NCBI GenBank assembly: GCA_042573625.1
Contig: JBHPCZ010000031.1
Coordinates: 1 to 33,182 of the forward strand
DNA: 33,182 nucleotides
Reading direction: 5' to 3'
Source: JBHPCZ01 sp042573625
GTDB lineage: Bacteria; Desulfobacterota; Desulfobacteria; Desulfobacterales; UBA11574
The notes below the pieces were generated by a model that searched no databases, had not been told where the DNA came from, and worked only from the letters and a program-made list of their open reading frames with translations. Position numbers and translations under genes: made by a program. The number at the start of each line of letters is the position of its first letter. The first letter of the stretch is position 1. Below are positions 16,401 to 24,823 of this stretch, piece by piece.

Positions 16401-17637
16401 GGCCAACCAGGATAACATGACATGGGAATCCTTTTTAGAACCTGTTGATTCAATCATACTGAACCATTCAAAAACAGATGCCTGGACTGAAATATGGAAA
16501 GTCGATGTCAGCCCCATATACCATTTGGAAACGGATGGTATTCCGGTAATCCTTCATAAATCCGGGGACAGATGGTACCCGACCTGGCATCCATGGCCGG
16601 GTGAAGAAGTCACCTTAAAGATTTCCCGCCCTGCCGGAATTGCGGGCCAAACAATGACTATTGAAAAAAGCCACCTTGAATTACGACCGGGTAGCCGGAC
16701 AACCCATACCAAACTGTCACTTACAATTAATAGCAGTCAGGGGGGGCAGCACATAATTTCATTGCCGCTTAACGCAGAACTCCAAGAAGTTAAAATAGGT
16801 GGAAAAGATCAGCCGATTCGCCAAGAGGCAAGGAAAGTCCCTCTGCCTATTACCCCGGGTAAGCAAGTGATTGAACTTCAATGGCGCGATTCAGAAGGGA
16901 TTACCCCCCGATTTAGGACTCCAGAAATTGACCTCGGCACCCAAAGTGTCAATGCAAGTGTTGATCTCTTTCTGCCGCGCAGTCGCTGGCCCTTATTTGT
17001 CGGTGGCGAACAGCTGGCAGGGCCTGCAGTTCTCTTTTGGTCCGTCATCTTTATCATCATCCTTGTGGCATTTGGCCTCTCTAGGACAGGATTGACACCC
17101 CTTAAGTTTTACCACTGGGTTCTGCTGGGAATAGGGATGTCGATGAGCAACCTTTCAGCCTGCTTTCTCGTAGTCGGCTGGCTCATTGCCCTTGATATCA
17201 GAAAAAAAGCCGCAACGATTGAAAAGAGAACTTTTAATCTGATGCAAATCGGTATTGGCGTGATAACCGTTTTGGCTATGGGATCTCTGGTATTTGCAAT
17301 TTCTCACGGATTGCTCGGTCACCCGGATATGAACATCGTAGGAAACGGTTCAAGAAGTGATCTTCTAAGATGGTATCAGGACGTGAGCGACAACACCCTC
17401 CCCCGGGCATGGGTTTATTCAGTCCCCATGTTTGCTTACCGGATCGCTATGCTCGCCTGGGCACTTTGGATATCATTTGCTCTTGTAGGTATTCTTAAGT
17501 GGGGCTGGAGACGCTTTACAGAGCCAACTATCTGGCACAGTTCACCTGCAAAACCTAAAAAGCAGAAAGAGGATATAAATTTATCCGACGACTCTCAATC
17601 CAAGGATGGTCCGATGGAAGATATTGAAGAGAAGTAA
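13471..17637 (+). CDS. Large membrane protein with duplicated periplasmic modules, function unknown
   Basis: About 1388 residues from the ATG at 13471, chosen because GGAG lies 6 nt upstream; a GTG at 13459 overlaps that site. Order: signal peptide (FFWVTLFLLVF); periplasmic beta-rich module 1 from IPDPMKPWVDWVLHD with a cysteine pair; a membrane block at about residues 485-585; a short loop with Gln/Met-rich helices; a further membrane block at about 700-755; periplasmic module 2, opening with ECFPSCADISDI; four or more membrane helices from about residue 1183; and an acidic, cytoplasmic-looking tail. The two periplasmic modules resemble each other (VTLPGNSKQW...VKVDG...LQPGSYTLTG versus VPLPSHVKHW...VIVDD...VPSGKHTLKLNG), implying internal duplication. 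I do not recognise a named family. It stands alone between two RAYT elements. An envelope role is likely. Confidence 0.75.
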   Translation: MRRIVKIYCNTFNRIFRFFWVTLFLLVFHQPCVSIAANIPDPMKPWVDWVLHDKEDQLQCIPQYNNPKELQCNWPTELIVNLNGNGGEFSQSWQIQHESWVTLPGNSKQWPRDVKVDGKPAVVILKQDRPSIQLQPGSYTLTGNFTWSKLPEFLQVPRQTALISLSVNDNTIEFPNIDASGILWLKTDQKEEKIENRLKIESFRRIDDRIPTRIEISVSLDVAGSAREITLGPIYSPDKFIPISLQSSLPARLEQDARIRVQVRPGRHRFVLTIRHIDPIKTLSFEHPRDGFWPEQEIWSFNARSNLRIVEVEGVPSIDPQQTSMPQTWRKHPAYRLLPGDTIRFKEIKRGDPHPAPDQLTLNRSLWLRFDGSGYTIQDNIGGKKNTNWRLEMSPSIELGRIAVDGKEQFITHRQGTDKTGVELRKGILNLTADSSYQGNISTLPATGWDHDFQQVRGRLYLPPGWKLINAGGIDNIPYTWVKRWTLLDFFIVLVFTISLAKLFSKPLAGIAFITLVLTYHEPNAPRYIWLALLIGFALLKHLPESKFKRAVKIYQMAAYLALLIIVIPYSIQALRVGIYPQLARPWTSMTDYSRQRQTASAPTRMKAQEKVLMEQEEVKKAVGMAKDMERSVVADSMGSGRSSYYQSQVMQYDPKALTQTGPGLPEWQPFETINFSWSGPVTRDQKISLTLIGPKTNLVLSFIRVFLIILLAFGMCGIGYRRSEGFYFPNLKSFLVSVFLILSFLNPGVVQAGEIPSQDMLNELQKRLLEKNECFPSCADISDIKITITPEKLSIVASVDAQIDTAVPLPSHVKHWLPQQVIVDDSHAKGLFRLNESLWVLVPSGKHTLKLNGSIRKQNTLQLPFPLKPHHATITANGWSVDGVHPDGTFDTQLQFKRIVEQEDKKTEILETGLLPSFTLVERNILLGLVWKVETRVQRISPRGSAIVMDIPLLPGESVTTEGVQVDNGVAQINLRANQDNMTWESFLEPVDSIILNHSKTDAWTEIWKVDVSPIYHLETDGIPVILHKSGDRWYPTWHPWPGEEVTLKISRPAGIAGQTMTIEKSHLELRPGSRTTHTKLSLTINSSQGGQHIISLPLNAELQEVKIGGKDQPIRQEARKVPLPITPGKQVIELQWRDSEGITPRFRTPEIDLGTQSVNASVDLFLPRSRWPLFVGGEQLAGPAVLFWSVIFIIILVAFGLSRTGLTPLKFYHWVLLGIGMSMSNLSACFLVVGWLIALDIRKKAATIEKRTFNLMQIGIGVITVLAMGSLVFAISHGLLGHPDMNIVGNGSRSDLLRWYQDVSDNTLPRAWVYSVPMFAYRIAMLAWALWISFALVGILKWGWRRFTEPTIWHSSPAKPKKQKEDINLSDDSQSKDGPMEDIEEK

Positions 17638-17687
17638 CTTAATGGATTGTAGAATATTTTACAGAAGAATTTAGGGGACGGAATTTC

Positions 17688-17710
17688 GGGGCCGTAGTTG
17701 ACAAGGTTGA
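17688..17710. repeat. RAYT-2 terminal repeat, left (23 bp)
   Basis: Starts GGGGCCGTAGTTGAC and ends AAGGTTGA. It matches the reverse complement of 18742-18764 with one mismatch. It contains the REP-type GTAG and lies 5 bp past the transposase stop. A related AGGGGACG motif precedes it at 17673. Confidence 0.85.
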
Positions 17711-17714
17711 CTTA

Positions 17715-18686
17715 CTATTCTTCCGCTCTGCTGATAATTTTCGAAATAGCCGATGTCGATACGCCCAGTTGACGTGCTGTTTCAGCGAATGAAATTCCAT
17801 AGTCGCCAACTATACTGATCGCTAATTTACGCCTTACCTTCGATATTGATCCCCTCCGACTGCCGGATTTAAGCTCTTTAATATTCATTTTTTCTTGTTT
17901 GCACATCTTTGCTATGAACTGTTCTACCTTTTTCAGGCGATCATGTCCTTGAAATTGGTATTCTATCTTTTTATCTACCTTTTTCAACAGATGGTCGACA
18001 AACTCTCCGTTGCCCAGTATCCGCTCATCCGAACGCTCGCGCATCCCTGATAAACGGATGGATTTGACTTGCGACCAGCCTCCCATGGACCGAATCAATC
18101 CGCCGCCAACCAACTCCGGCCGTCTGCCTTGATCAATACCCATTTGAATAAATCTACGGTAGCTCTTTCTGGCAGCACCTTCTGTTTTGCCGAACCACTC
18201 CAGTACGTAATCAATATCCTGCCAATCGTTTTTTCGTCTACCCATTACAACCGAGTGCCCACACCAGCGATAACGATCCAGTTGAGCCAGACTCTTCACC
18301 AGCTTGGCTCGCAATGGATTTAAGTGGATGTAGCGTACCAATTCTTTAAAATAGGAATCTTCTTCGCAAATTATCGACTTATAGCGGTTTTGAAACAGGT
18401 GACCGTAACGCCGGTGACGCCGGTTATAGGATAACGCGTAACCGGTGAGCAATCTCCTCATAAAATGGGATAGACCAAAAGATGAGCTTTTTAAGAGTAT
18501 ATGGGCGTGATTGGTCATCAACGACCAGGCATATACGGCAGTGGCAGTATCAGCGGATATCTGTCCCAGACGGGATATGAAATCTTTTCGATCGGTCGTA
18601 TCGTCGACGATCTTACGTTTCTCAATACCCCTCACGATCACATGATGCAACGTTCCAGGGGCATCCAGGCGGGCTTGCCGAGGCAT
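17715..18686 (-). CDS. REP-associated tyrosine transposase (RAYT), element 2, with C-terminal HTH
   Basis: A 323-residue RAYT of a different subgroup from element 1. It begins MPRQARLDAPGTLHHVIVRGIEKRKI and has the HUH-type motif in SLMTNHAHILLKS (residues about 55-67). MRRLLTGYALSYNRRHRRYGHLFQNRYKSI and ELVRYIHLNPLRAKLV follow. The last 60 residues form a helix-turn-helix (ISFAETARQLGVSTSAISKII) joined by a basic linker, like the DnaA-type or sigma-type HTH tails of this subgroup. A strong ribosome binding site AAGGAGGTG precedes the ATG. The gene is bounded by 23-bp imperfect inverted repeats, and the frame is intact. A solo copy of the repeat lies 6 kb away at 25135-25156, suggesting past activity of this enzyme in the genome. 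Confidence 0.92.
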   Translation of the reverse strand: MPRQARLDAPGTLHHVIVRGIEKRKIVDDTTDRKDFISRLGQISADTATAVYAWSLMTNHAHILLKSSSFGLSHFMRRLLTGYALSYNRRHRRYGHLFQNRYKSIICEEDSYFKELVRYIHLNPLRAKLVKSLAQLDRYRWCGHSVVMGRRKNDWQDIDYVLEWFGKTEGAARKSYRRFIQMGIDQGRRPELVGGGLIRSMGGWSQVKSIRLSGMRERSDERILGNGEFVDHLLKKVDKKIEYQFQGHDRLKKVEQFIAKMCKQEKMNIKELKSGSRRGSISKVRRKLAISIVGDYGISFAETARQLGVSTSAISKIISRAEE

Positions 18687-18741
18687 CCGACACCTCCTTA
18701 AAAGTAGAGTTTACCAGATGTCTACGAAATTCGATATTTAT

Positions 18742-18764
18742 TCAACCTTGTCAACTACGTCCCC
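18742..18764. repeat. RAYT-2 terminal repeat, right (23 bp)
   Basis: Reverse complement of 17688-17710 with one mismatch (ACG instead of CCG before TAGTTGAC). It lies upstream of the transposase start. Confidence 0.85.
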
Positions 18765-18876
18765 AAAGTTCCACTTCTGGTTGTGGGTTGGTGGTTCTCC
18801 TCACATTACCAGATAGCCTGTCATGTCCACTATTCATTTATATGGTTATGGTGCACTTTGAAGTTGAATTCACCTT

Positions 18877-19536
18877 TTATCTTTTGAGACTTACTTCTTC
18901 TACAATCTTCTTGTATTCTTTAAGGTACGTATTTTCAGGATGTTCGCTGATTGCTTTATCTATATTAACTTCACCATTTGATATGCGATAGGAATCGAGC
19001 AAAGTCATGAAGTTTGAGTATTGTTTAGTTTTTTTTAACTGTTTTAAGAAATTTTCAAGCTTTGACTTGTCTATTAATGGTTGTACCTGGCATTGAACAT
19101 GCAATTCATTTCCCCAGTCCTTCTCTAATTTAAGATATCTCAAGGCAAGGAATGCTTCTATTTTTAGGGACTTATTAACCCATAAAGCAAGTAATTGCCT
19201 TACCTGAGGATCACCTTTGATTGTACCATCAAAAAAACATTCCCATTTTTTTCCCCCGAAACCATTTCTTGAAGATCTGACCCAACCAGTTTTTTTTAAT
19301 TGTTCGTCATAGAATTTCAAAACTTCTGTTGCAGGGTATTCACTTTCTACGAAATAATTAACTGATTTAATGCTTTTTGATTTGTCTATGAATTCTTTAA
19401 CATCGTAACCACTTTTAAGAATGGGTATTATGATATTTGGATAAGGATCAGTATTTGATTCTGAATTAGAGATAGCACAAGCCAAAAAGCCAATTATACA
19501 AAATAGAATGACTATGTATTTTCTGTGTTCTACCAT
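18877..19536 (-). CDS. Lipoprotein downstream of the Rhs gene; candidate immunity or accessory protein
   Basis: A 219-residue protein with signal peptide YIVILFCIIGF and lipobox FLAC (cysteine at residue 20). The mature part includes NYFVESEYPATEVLKFYDEQLKKTGWVRSSRN, a pattern found in several small lipoproteins where a short helix plus strand precedes GW, then a lysine-rich C-terminal helical region. I cannot name a family. It starts 32 bp after the Rhs stop on the same strand, so it is probably co-transcribed. Its DNA is visibly more AT-rich than the Rhs body. The gene directly after an Rhs tip is where immunity proteins usually lie, and a lipoprotein would suit a toxin acting in the periplasm. 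The role is inference. Confidence 0.6.
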   Translation of the reverse strand: MVEHRKYIVILFCIIGFLACAISNSESNTDPYPNIIIPILKSGYDVKEFIDKSKSIKSVNYFVESEYPATEVLKFYDEQLKKTGWVRSSRNGFGGKKWECFFDGTIKGDPQVRQLLALWVNKSLKIEAFLALRYLKLEKDWGNELHVQCQVQPLIDKSKLENFLKQLKKTKQYSNFMTLLDSYRISNGEVNIDKAISEHPENTYLKEYKKIVEEVSLKR

Positions 19537-19568
19537 TTTTCAGCCTCCCATCAATCCTCAACGTTATT

Positions 19569-22500
19569 TTAATTGCATTCCTTACAATCTTTCTCTGAAC
19601 CAGGCTTTTCACAGAAACATCTGTCACCGCTTTCTAACCCACCTCCTCCTTGGAAAATCATATTGCCCATGGTAGATGGAAGCGTTCTGTAGCTTCCTCC
19701 CCAAATCACAGATCCATCACAGGGAACACAGAGCCAATAGCAAACACATGATGTCATAACTAACCTGTCCCAACCTTGCATCTTCCAATTACCATCACAG
19801 CTAATTAATCCTATCGGATCTATTCTGGTTAAAGGGTTATTAACTGCGTATGAGAAGCTATTTAGATTTTGTGGTGATTTTAATAGGGCTGGGATTAAAT
19901 AGGGAATACCCGTTCCGTTTGGCTGTATTGAGTGACTCGGATCCGGCGTCAGGTATCTCCCCGTACTCGGATCATAATACCGGTGCCAGTTATAATGCAG
20001 TCCGGTTTCGGCATCATAGTATTGGCCCGGGAACCTGAAATTATTCACCACACCGGAATTCGGATTCACCTCCGCTTCCCCAAACGGCTTGTAATCCGCC
20101 TCCCAGACCACCTCCCCGTTTTCGTCGGTCATCACCTGAGGTGTTCCCAAATGATCGAGATGATAAAAATACAGGGCGCCCTTGTGCGAAGCAGATGCCG
20201 TGGATGCAAAAACCGATAAGCTCGATTCCGCATTCTGGTGTCGGTGTCTTTTGCCCTCGTTGATCACCCGGACAATATCGGTTCCGATAAACCGGAACCC
20301 CTCACCCACACCCGCGATGACAATCTCAACCGCATCACCTGGCGCCAGTATATCACAAACCTGCCCGCGGTCAAACTTAACCATTAAATCGGGGATGCCG
20401 TCTTGGTCATGGTCTCCGATATTACTTCTTTCAGCATAAACCGCGCTGTTTAATGTGATGGTTGCCGGATCAACAGTCGTCACATCATATTCCTCCGGCA
20501 GCTCGATAAACGCGGTGATCCATGTGCCGTTGCTGTTAATATTCAAGGTGTTTGGATCAATATCAATTGCGGCTTCTACTATGTTATCGGATTTTACGGC
20601 AGCCAGCAAACGGCCGTTCAAATAGATGTACGCACTGAGAACGTTTCCATGCTGATCGGCCTCGGCCATCAGGTTGCCGTTGAGATCATACAAGTAGTTG
20701 GTTTGTTCACCATCGGCGATCTTGACCGCTCTCTGCCCCAGGCCGTTGTATACATATTCGCCCAGGTTAATGCTGTTTTCCGCGGCCTGGATCAGCCGGT
20801 TGTTCTGATTGTATGCAAAGGTTTTATCTCCCATGCCGGTAGTGTTGCCGTTGGCATCCAGGGTAAAACTCTGTGGATTTTCACCCGTGATCTGAGAGAG
20901 CCGGTTGGTTCCCTGTTCATAGGTATAGGTGTCTGTTGTCCCGTTTGCGGTCTTTGTCAGGCGGTTGCCCACCTTGTCATAGGCATACCCCATGGTGCCA
21001 TAGATGCCGGTAGCCGCCGTCAGCCGATACAGGTCATCGTAACCAAACGTTTGATCCCTTGCGGCATCCAGATTATCGGTAATGCCCGTGATGTTGCCCA
21101 CGGGATCCAATGAATACCCGAGGTCCTGAACGCTGCCTGCATATATGCCGGTCAGCCGGTAAAGATCATCATAGGACCGGGTCAGCGAGATGCCGTTTCC
21201 GTAGGCCAGATTCTTCATGGGGCCGAAGGGCGCGTATTGAATATTTTCCGCCAGGATTTGGGTTTCGCCGTCTTGAGTGGTCGTTACGTTTGTCACCCTG
21301 CCGGCGCTGTCAAGCGCATAGGTCACTGTGCGACCGTCCGGATAGTTCATCCCGGTCATGGCTCCGGCGGCATCATAGGTATAAGAGGTTGTATAAACCA
21401 CCCCGCCGATGGTGCGGGTCTCGGTTGTCAGGTTGCCCTTGGCGTCATAGGCATAGACGGTATCACCGGAAGGATCGTTCATGCCGGTCAAGCGGCCCTT
21501 GCCGTAGGTTCCCGCATCGTAGGTGTAGGCAACGTTCTGGGCCGTGTCCGGGTATGCGATATGGGTGAGGCGATTTAGAATATCATAGGTATAGTAAACG
21601 GTAATGCCGTTGGCGTCTGTTTTGGAAGACAGATTGCCCGCTTCGTCATAGGTATAAGTGGTCAATCCCGCGTCCGGGGAGTTTTCAGACAGAGTCTGTC
21701 CCAGGTCGCTAAAGGCAAATACCGTGGTGTGGGTTTCTGCATCCGTGACCGTGGTGAGGTTGTCGTGGCTGTCGTAACCGTAGGCGGTGTTTACATGGCC
21801 TGGCTGGGTGACGCTTTTTAATCTGTTTAACGGGTCGTAGTCACGAGATACAGTCTTGCCGGCAGCGTTCGTGGTTGTCACCAGGTTGTCATTCTGATCC
21901 CAGGTATAGTCTTCAAAATGACTGTTCGGGTATATCACTTGGTCCAGCCGATTGAACGCATCGAAAGTAAAGTCGGTGTACTTGGCAAGGGTACCGGCAT
22001 CGTCGTGGATCTCTTCTCGCGTCCGATTGCCTTCGGTGTCGTAAGAATACCGGATATAATTGCCGATGTTGTCCGTGATGGTTTCTGCTAGTCCGGCAGC
22101 CGTATAGGAATAGGTAATCGTTTTTCCGCCGGGAAGGGTGATCGTCAACAGTCTGCCGACGTTATCGTAACCGAACGTGGTGGTTTTGCCGTCCCTGGCG
22201 GAGGACTCAACCCTGCCGGCTGTATCGAATACAAAGGTAGTCGCAACACCATTGATGTCCGTTACGCTCTGGGGTTTGCCCCAGGCATTGTAATTGGCGT
22301 AAAAGGTCTCTTGACCGATGGCATTGGTAACTTTTTGGAGTTGCCCGCGGTTTAATCCCTGGGTCAAGTCGTTGGGATAGTATGTAAATGTAGTGACGTC
22401 GGTAACAACCGTTCTCGGTCCATCAACAGTCACAAGCTGGCCGCTTGCGTTGTAGGTATATGCAATGGTCCGGGTAACCGGGTTTGCTCCCTCATATCCG

Positions 22501-24185
22501 GCAATAGTAGTCCTAAGCAGGTTGCCTGCCGTATCATAGTCAAAGGAGGTTACGGTCGTCTGTCCTGGATTGGCAACGCTTTCGCGTGTGATGGTCGCGA
22601 TTTTGCTCAAGCTCGGATGCCAGGTGTAGGAGAAGGTGCGTTCTTGTAATGTTCCAACGGCTTCAGTTTTCGTCAGCATGTTGCCGCGGGTGTCGTAGCT
22701 GTAGTTGGTGACCGCCCCTTTGGCATCTGTTGCTGAATCGACCCAGAGCCTGTCGCTTAATTGATATGATTCTCCCAAGGAGGCGGCGCAGTTGGAACAA
22801 CCTGACCCGGTTGATGACTCGATTCTCCCAATTCCATGTGATACGGCGAGCTGGAAAGTGGTGGTGTTACCACGGGAGTCGGTTACATTGCGGACATTGT
22901 CTGAAACATATTCTATATCCGATCGCCTGAAGCCCTCTGCCGACTCCGAACGGATTGCCCTGTCCAGGCTGTCGTATACTGTTGTCATTGATCGAATATT
23001 ATTCTCATCAATAATCCCTGTAAGGTTGTGGGCATCGTTGGGATCATCGTAAATATAGGTTTTAAACGTAGTGTCCGTGTTGTCCACCCGCTCGAGGTTA
23101 CCGAAGGCATCGTAGGTATAGATATACTGACCTGCTGGAGTTGCCAGGGCGGAGAGTCTGCCCGCGCTATTATAATTAAAGGTCAGATAACGTCCGAAGG
23201 TGTCGGTGACGGAACTTATCCGCCCGCCCGTGTAAGTCACCGTTTGGGTATTCCCGTTGATGTCCTGGATCGCGACAAGATTACCGCCGGCATTGAAAGA
23301 CAATCTCAATCCTTCAGGTTCTAACAGTCGATAACCACCACCCTCAGCCTCGATGACGCGGACTTTGTCCGCTACAGAAATAAATTTACCCTGGCCGTCA
23401 TCAACGAATTTTACGTGGCGCCCATCGGATTGAACCAGCGTAATTTCACTGCCGGATATGGTTATGCTGTCAGTAAAAGTGGACGTCCAGCCAAACCCTA
23501 AAATACCTTGATCCTGATTCTGGCTGTTATAGAATCGGCTGAACCCGAATGGCATTCCCGGACCGCTAAACAGTAGATCGGTCTGCGTTTTGTATTTATT
23601 GCCGGTAGAAAAATTGATCGGTGAGCAGGTTTTTGGTTCGGTTTTGCCTCCTGATCCTTCTCCCTGATTACTATCTTTTTGGGCCACTTCTTCCTGGTTC
23701 GGGTTCCAGATGTACGGATAATTATCAACACAATCAGCAACACCATCAATATCAGAGTCGGTATCAGGCATACCGCATCCGCATGCTCCAGATTCGCTCT
23801 TACTAGGATCATTAGGGCATCCATCACTATTGTCGGGTATTCCATCTTCATCAGTGTCCCATTCCCATTTTTCACTTCCCTCAGCACAATAATAGCTGCT
23901 ACAATAGAGGCAAGGATGATTCGGGCACATGTCACCGGAATCTGAGGCTGGATAGTTACAGTTAAAATAATCTACAATATATCTATTTCCGTCAACTATT
24001 TGTACTGACTGAATCCAGCCATCCAGCACTCCACATGTTTCAGTCAATACCCACTTTCCAGCAATGCCAGACTGCAGCGCCCCGAAACTGATGATAAAAA
24101 AAACTATTAGAAATATCTGTTTGGGAAATCTTAGATTTCCGATTAAATGCCGTGTCTTCTGACAATTCATTGAAAGTCTCTGCAT
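19569..24185 (-). CDS. Rhs/YD-repeat protein with Ca-binding-type repeats and Cys-rich variable tip
   Basis: About 1538 residues from the ATG at 24185, preferred over the upstream start at 24245 because GGGGG lies 8 nt before it and the signal peptide (IFLIVFFIISFGAL) then follows closely. Order: Cys-rich secreted segment; thrombospondin type-3-like Asp-rich repeats (DTDEDGIPDNSDGCPNDP, DTDSDIDGVADCVDNYP); an Rhs opening SPINFSTGNKYKTQTDLLF; then about 900 residues of YD repeats (for example YTYDAFGNLERV, YSYDTRGNML, YTYDEAGNLSSKTD). An inserted beta domain with its own DQDGIPD motif follows (DNA about 20255-20573). Then comes the Rhs core (DHLGTPQVMTDENGEVVWEADYKPFGE, RYYDPSTGRYLTPDP, NPLTRIDPIGL). 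After DPIGL, a 78-residue tip with nine cysteines replaces the usual toxin domain. The YD shell should encapsulate the tip. Confidence 0.93.
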   Translation of the reverse strand: MQRLSMNCQKTRHLIGNLRFPKQIFLIVFFIISFGALQSGIAGKWVLTETCGVLDGWIQSVQIVDGNRYIVDYFNCNYPASDSGDMCPNHPCLYCSSYYCAEGSEKWEWDTDEDGIPDNSDGCPNDPSKSESGACGCGMPDTDSDIDGVADCVDNYPYIWNPNQEEVAQKDSNQGEGSGGKTEPKTCSPINFSTGNKYKTQTDLLFSGPGMPFGFSRFYNSQNQDQGILGFGWTSTFTDSITISGSEITLVQSDGRHVKFVDDGQGKFISVADKVRVIEAEGGGYRLLEPEGLRLSFNAGGNLVAIQDINGNTQTVTYTGGRISSVTDTFGRYLTFNYNSAGRLSALATPAGQYIYTYDAFGNLERVDNTDTTFKTYIYDDPNDAHNLTGIIDENNIRSMTTVYDSLDRAIRSESAEGFRRSDIEYVSDNVRNVTDSRGNTTTFQLAVSHGIGRIESSTGSGCSNCAASLGESYQLSDRLWVDSATDAKGAVTNYSYDTRGNMLTKTEAVGTLQERTFSYTWHPSLSKIATITRESVANPGQTTVTSFDYDTAGNLLRTTIAGYEGANPVTRTIAYTYNASGQLVTVDGPRTVVTDVTTFTYYPNDLTQGLNRGQLQKVTNAIGQETFYANYNAWGKPQSVTDINGVATTFVFDTAGRVESSARDGKTTTFGYDNVGRLLTITLPGGKTITYSYTAAGLAETITDNIGNYIRYSYDTEGNRTREEIHDDAGTLAKYTDFTFDAFNRLDQVIYPNSHFEDYTWDQNDNLVTTTNAAGKTVSRDYDPLNRLKSVTQPGHVNTAYGYDSHDNLTTVTDAETHTTVFAFSDLGQTLSENSPDAGLTTYTYDEAGNLSSKTDANGITVYYTYDILNRLTHIAYPDTAQNVAYTYDAGTYGKGRLTGMNDPSGDTVYAYDAKGNLTTETRTIGGVVYTTSYTYDAAGAMTGMNYPDGRTVTYALDSAGRVTNVTTTQDGETQILAENIQYAPFGPMKNLAYGNGISLTRSYDDLYRLTGIYAGSVQDLGYSLDPVGNITGITDNLDAARDQTFGYDDLYRLTAATGIYGTMGYAYDKVGNRLTKTANGTTDTYTYEQGTNRLSQITGENPQSFTLDANGNTTGMGDKTFAYNQNNRLIQAAENSINLGEYVYNGLGQRAVKIADGEQTNYLYDLNGNLMAEADQHGNVLSAYIYLNGRLLAAVKSDNIVEAAIDIDPNTLNINSNGTWITAFIELPEEYDVTTVDPATITLNSAVYAERSNIGDHDQDGIPDLMVKFDRGQVCDILAPGDAVEIVIAGVGEGFRFIGTDIVRVINEGKRHRHQNAESSLSVFASTASASHKGALYFYHLDHLGTPQVMTDENGEVVWEADYKPFGEAEVNPNSGVVNNFRFPGQYYDAETGLHYNWHRYYDPSTGRYLTPDPSHSIQPNGTGIPYLIPALLKSPQNLNSFSYAVNNPLTRIDPIGLISCDGNWKMQGWDRLVMTSCVCYWLCVPCDGSVIWGGSYRTLPSTMGNMIFQGGGGLESGDRCFCEKPGSEKDCKECN

Positions 24186-24400
24186 AGCGATGACCCCCTT
24201 TTCATTTGAACCCGGAAAAATTACCGTGACCCGCTTTAACAGCAATCCAATGCGATGCGCTTTGGGACAGTTAGGGAACGTTATTCACAAATTATACTTT
24301 CGTATTCGTTCGCAATATTTGCGCGATTGTTGGATGAAGATTTGAGCAGAGTTATTGCCGCCATAAAAATACCCCGCTAAGTGAAAGATAAGAATTTGCT
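24186..24400. other. Gap between the small Cys-rich gene and the Rhs gene
   Basis: 215 bp on the minus-strand path from 24401 to the Rhs start. It contains the weaker upstream in-frame start of the Rhs gene and no clear terminator. The two genes may be co-transcribed or the Rhs gene may have its own promoter; boxes are not evident. Confidence 0.3.
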
Positions 24401-24823
24401 TTATATGGACTTGTGACAGCCGACATAGCAGCAAGAACAATTTGATCCATCAAAATTTCCAGGGATTATATGCGAAGATAACCATTTACCGGAATTACAG
24501 GTTATTGCCCCGGTTATCTGGTTCCCGAGGCTATCTGCAACAGTAAACGATGCCGCGCCACAAGCGGTATCTGTAGCAGATAATAGATTATACGGCTCAT
24601 CTGTCTGACTTGTGGAAAAGGAAAACTCGGAACCGGTTACACTCCAAGAAAATGGCGGGGTTCCGCCGGTCACGCTTATAGTGACTGAAGAATTGATGGC
24701 TATTGATGCTGGATTGTTAGGATCGAATTCGAATGCAAGTCCATTGGGGCCCACTGCGGCGATAATCAAAAAAGTGACAATTTGAGAAAAGATAACGAAA
24801 AGCTTTGAATGGCAGTAACTCAT
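24401..24823 (-). CDS. Small secreted Cys-rich protein with Ig-like segment
   Basis: 140 residues from the ATG at 24823, where AAGGAG stands 7 nt upstream; the longer frame to 24844 lacks such a site. A signal peptide (LFVIFSQIVTFLIIAAVG) is followed by FEFDPNNPASIAINSSVTISVTGGTPPFSWSVTGSEFSFS, a pattern common in bacterial Ig-like cell-surface domains. It then has SLGNQITGAITCNSGKW and a C-terminus with six cysteines from CNSGKW onward (CSCCYVGC near the end). The end resembles, in spacing and style, the Rhs tip (SCDGNWKM ... CVCYWLCVPC), so the two may share a domain type. It lies upstream of the Rhs gene on the same strand. Function unknown; exported and disulfide-bonded by inference. Confidence 0.6.
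   Translation of the reverse strand: MSYCHSKLFVIFSQIVTFLIIAAVGPNGLAFEFDPNNPASIAINSSVTISVTGGTPPFSWSVTGSEFSFSTSQTDEPYNLLSATDTACGAASFTVADSLGNQITGAITCNSGKWLSSHIIPGNFDGSNCSCCYVGCHKSI

Larger units (their letters stand above)
17688..18764 (-). mobile_element. RAYT element 2 with 23-bp inverted repeats
   Basis: An intact transposase gene bounded by inverted repeats with one mismatch in 23. It is unrelated at its ends to RAYT element 1. Both sit in intergenic DNA on either side of the large membrane protein gene. Confidence 0.8.

Noticed and set aside
20649..21578. Several open frames antisense to the Rhs gene
   Set aside because: They arise from the biased codon use of YD repeats; no start signals or domains were found.
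20600..23500. Periodic repetition that might suggest a CRISPR or satellite array
   Set aside because: It is degenerate protein-level repetition of YD motifs, not repeated DNA with spacers.
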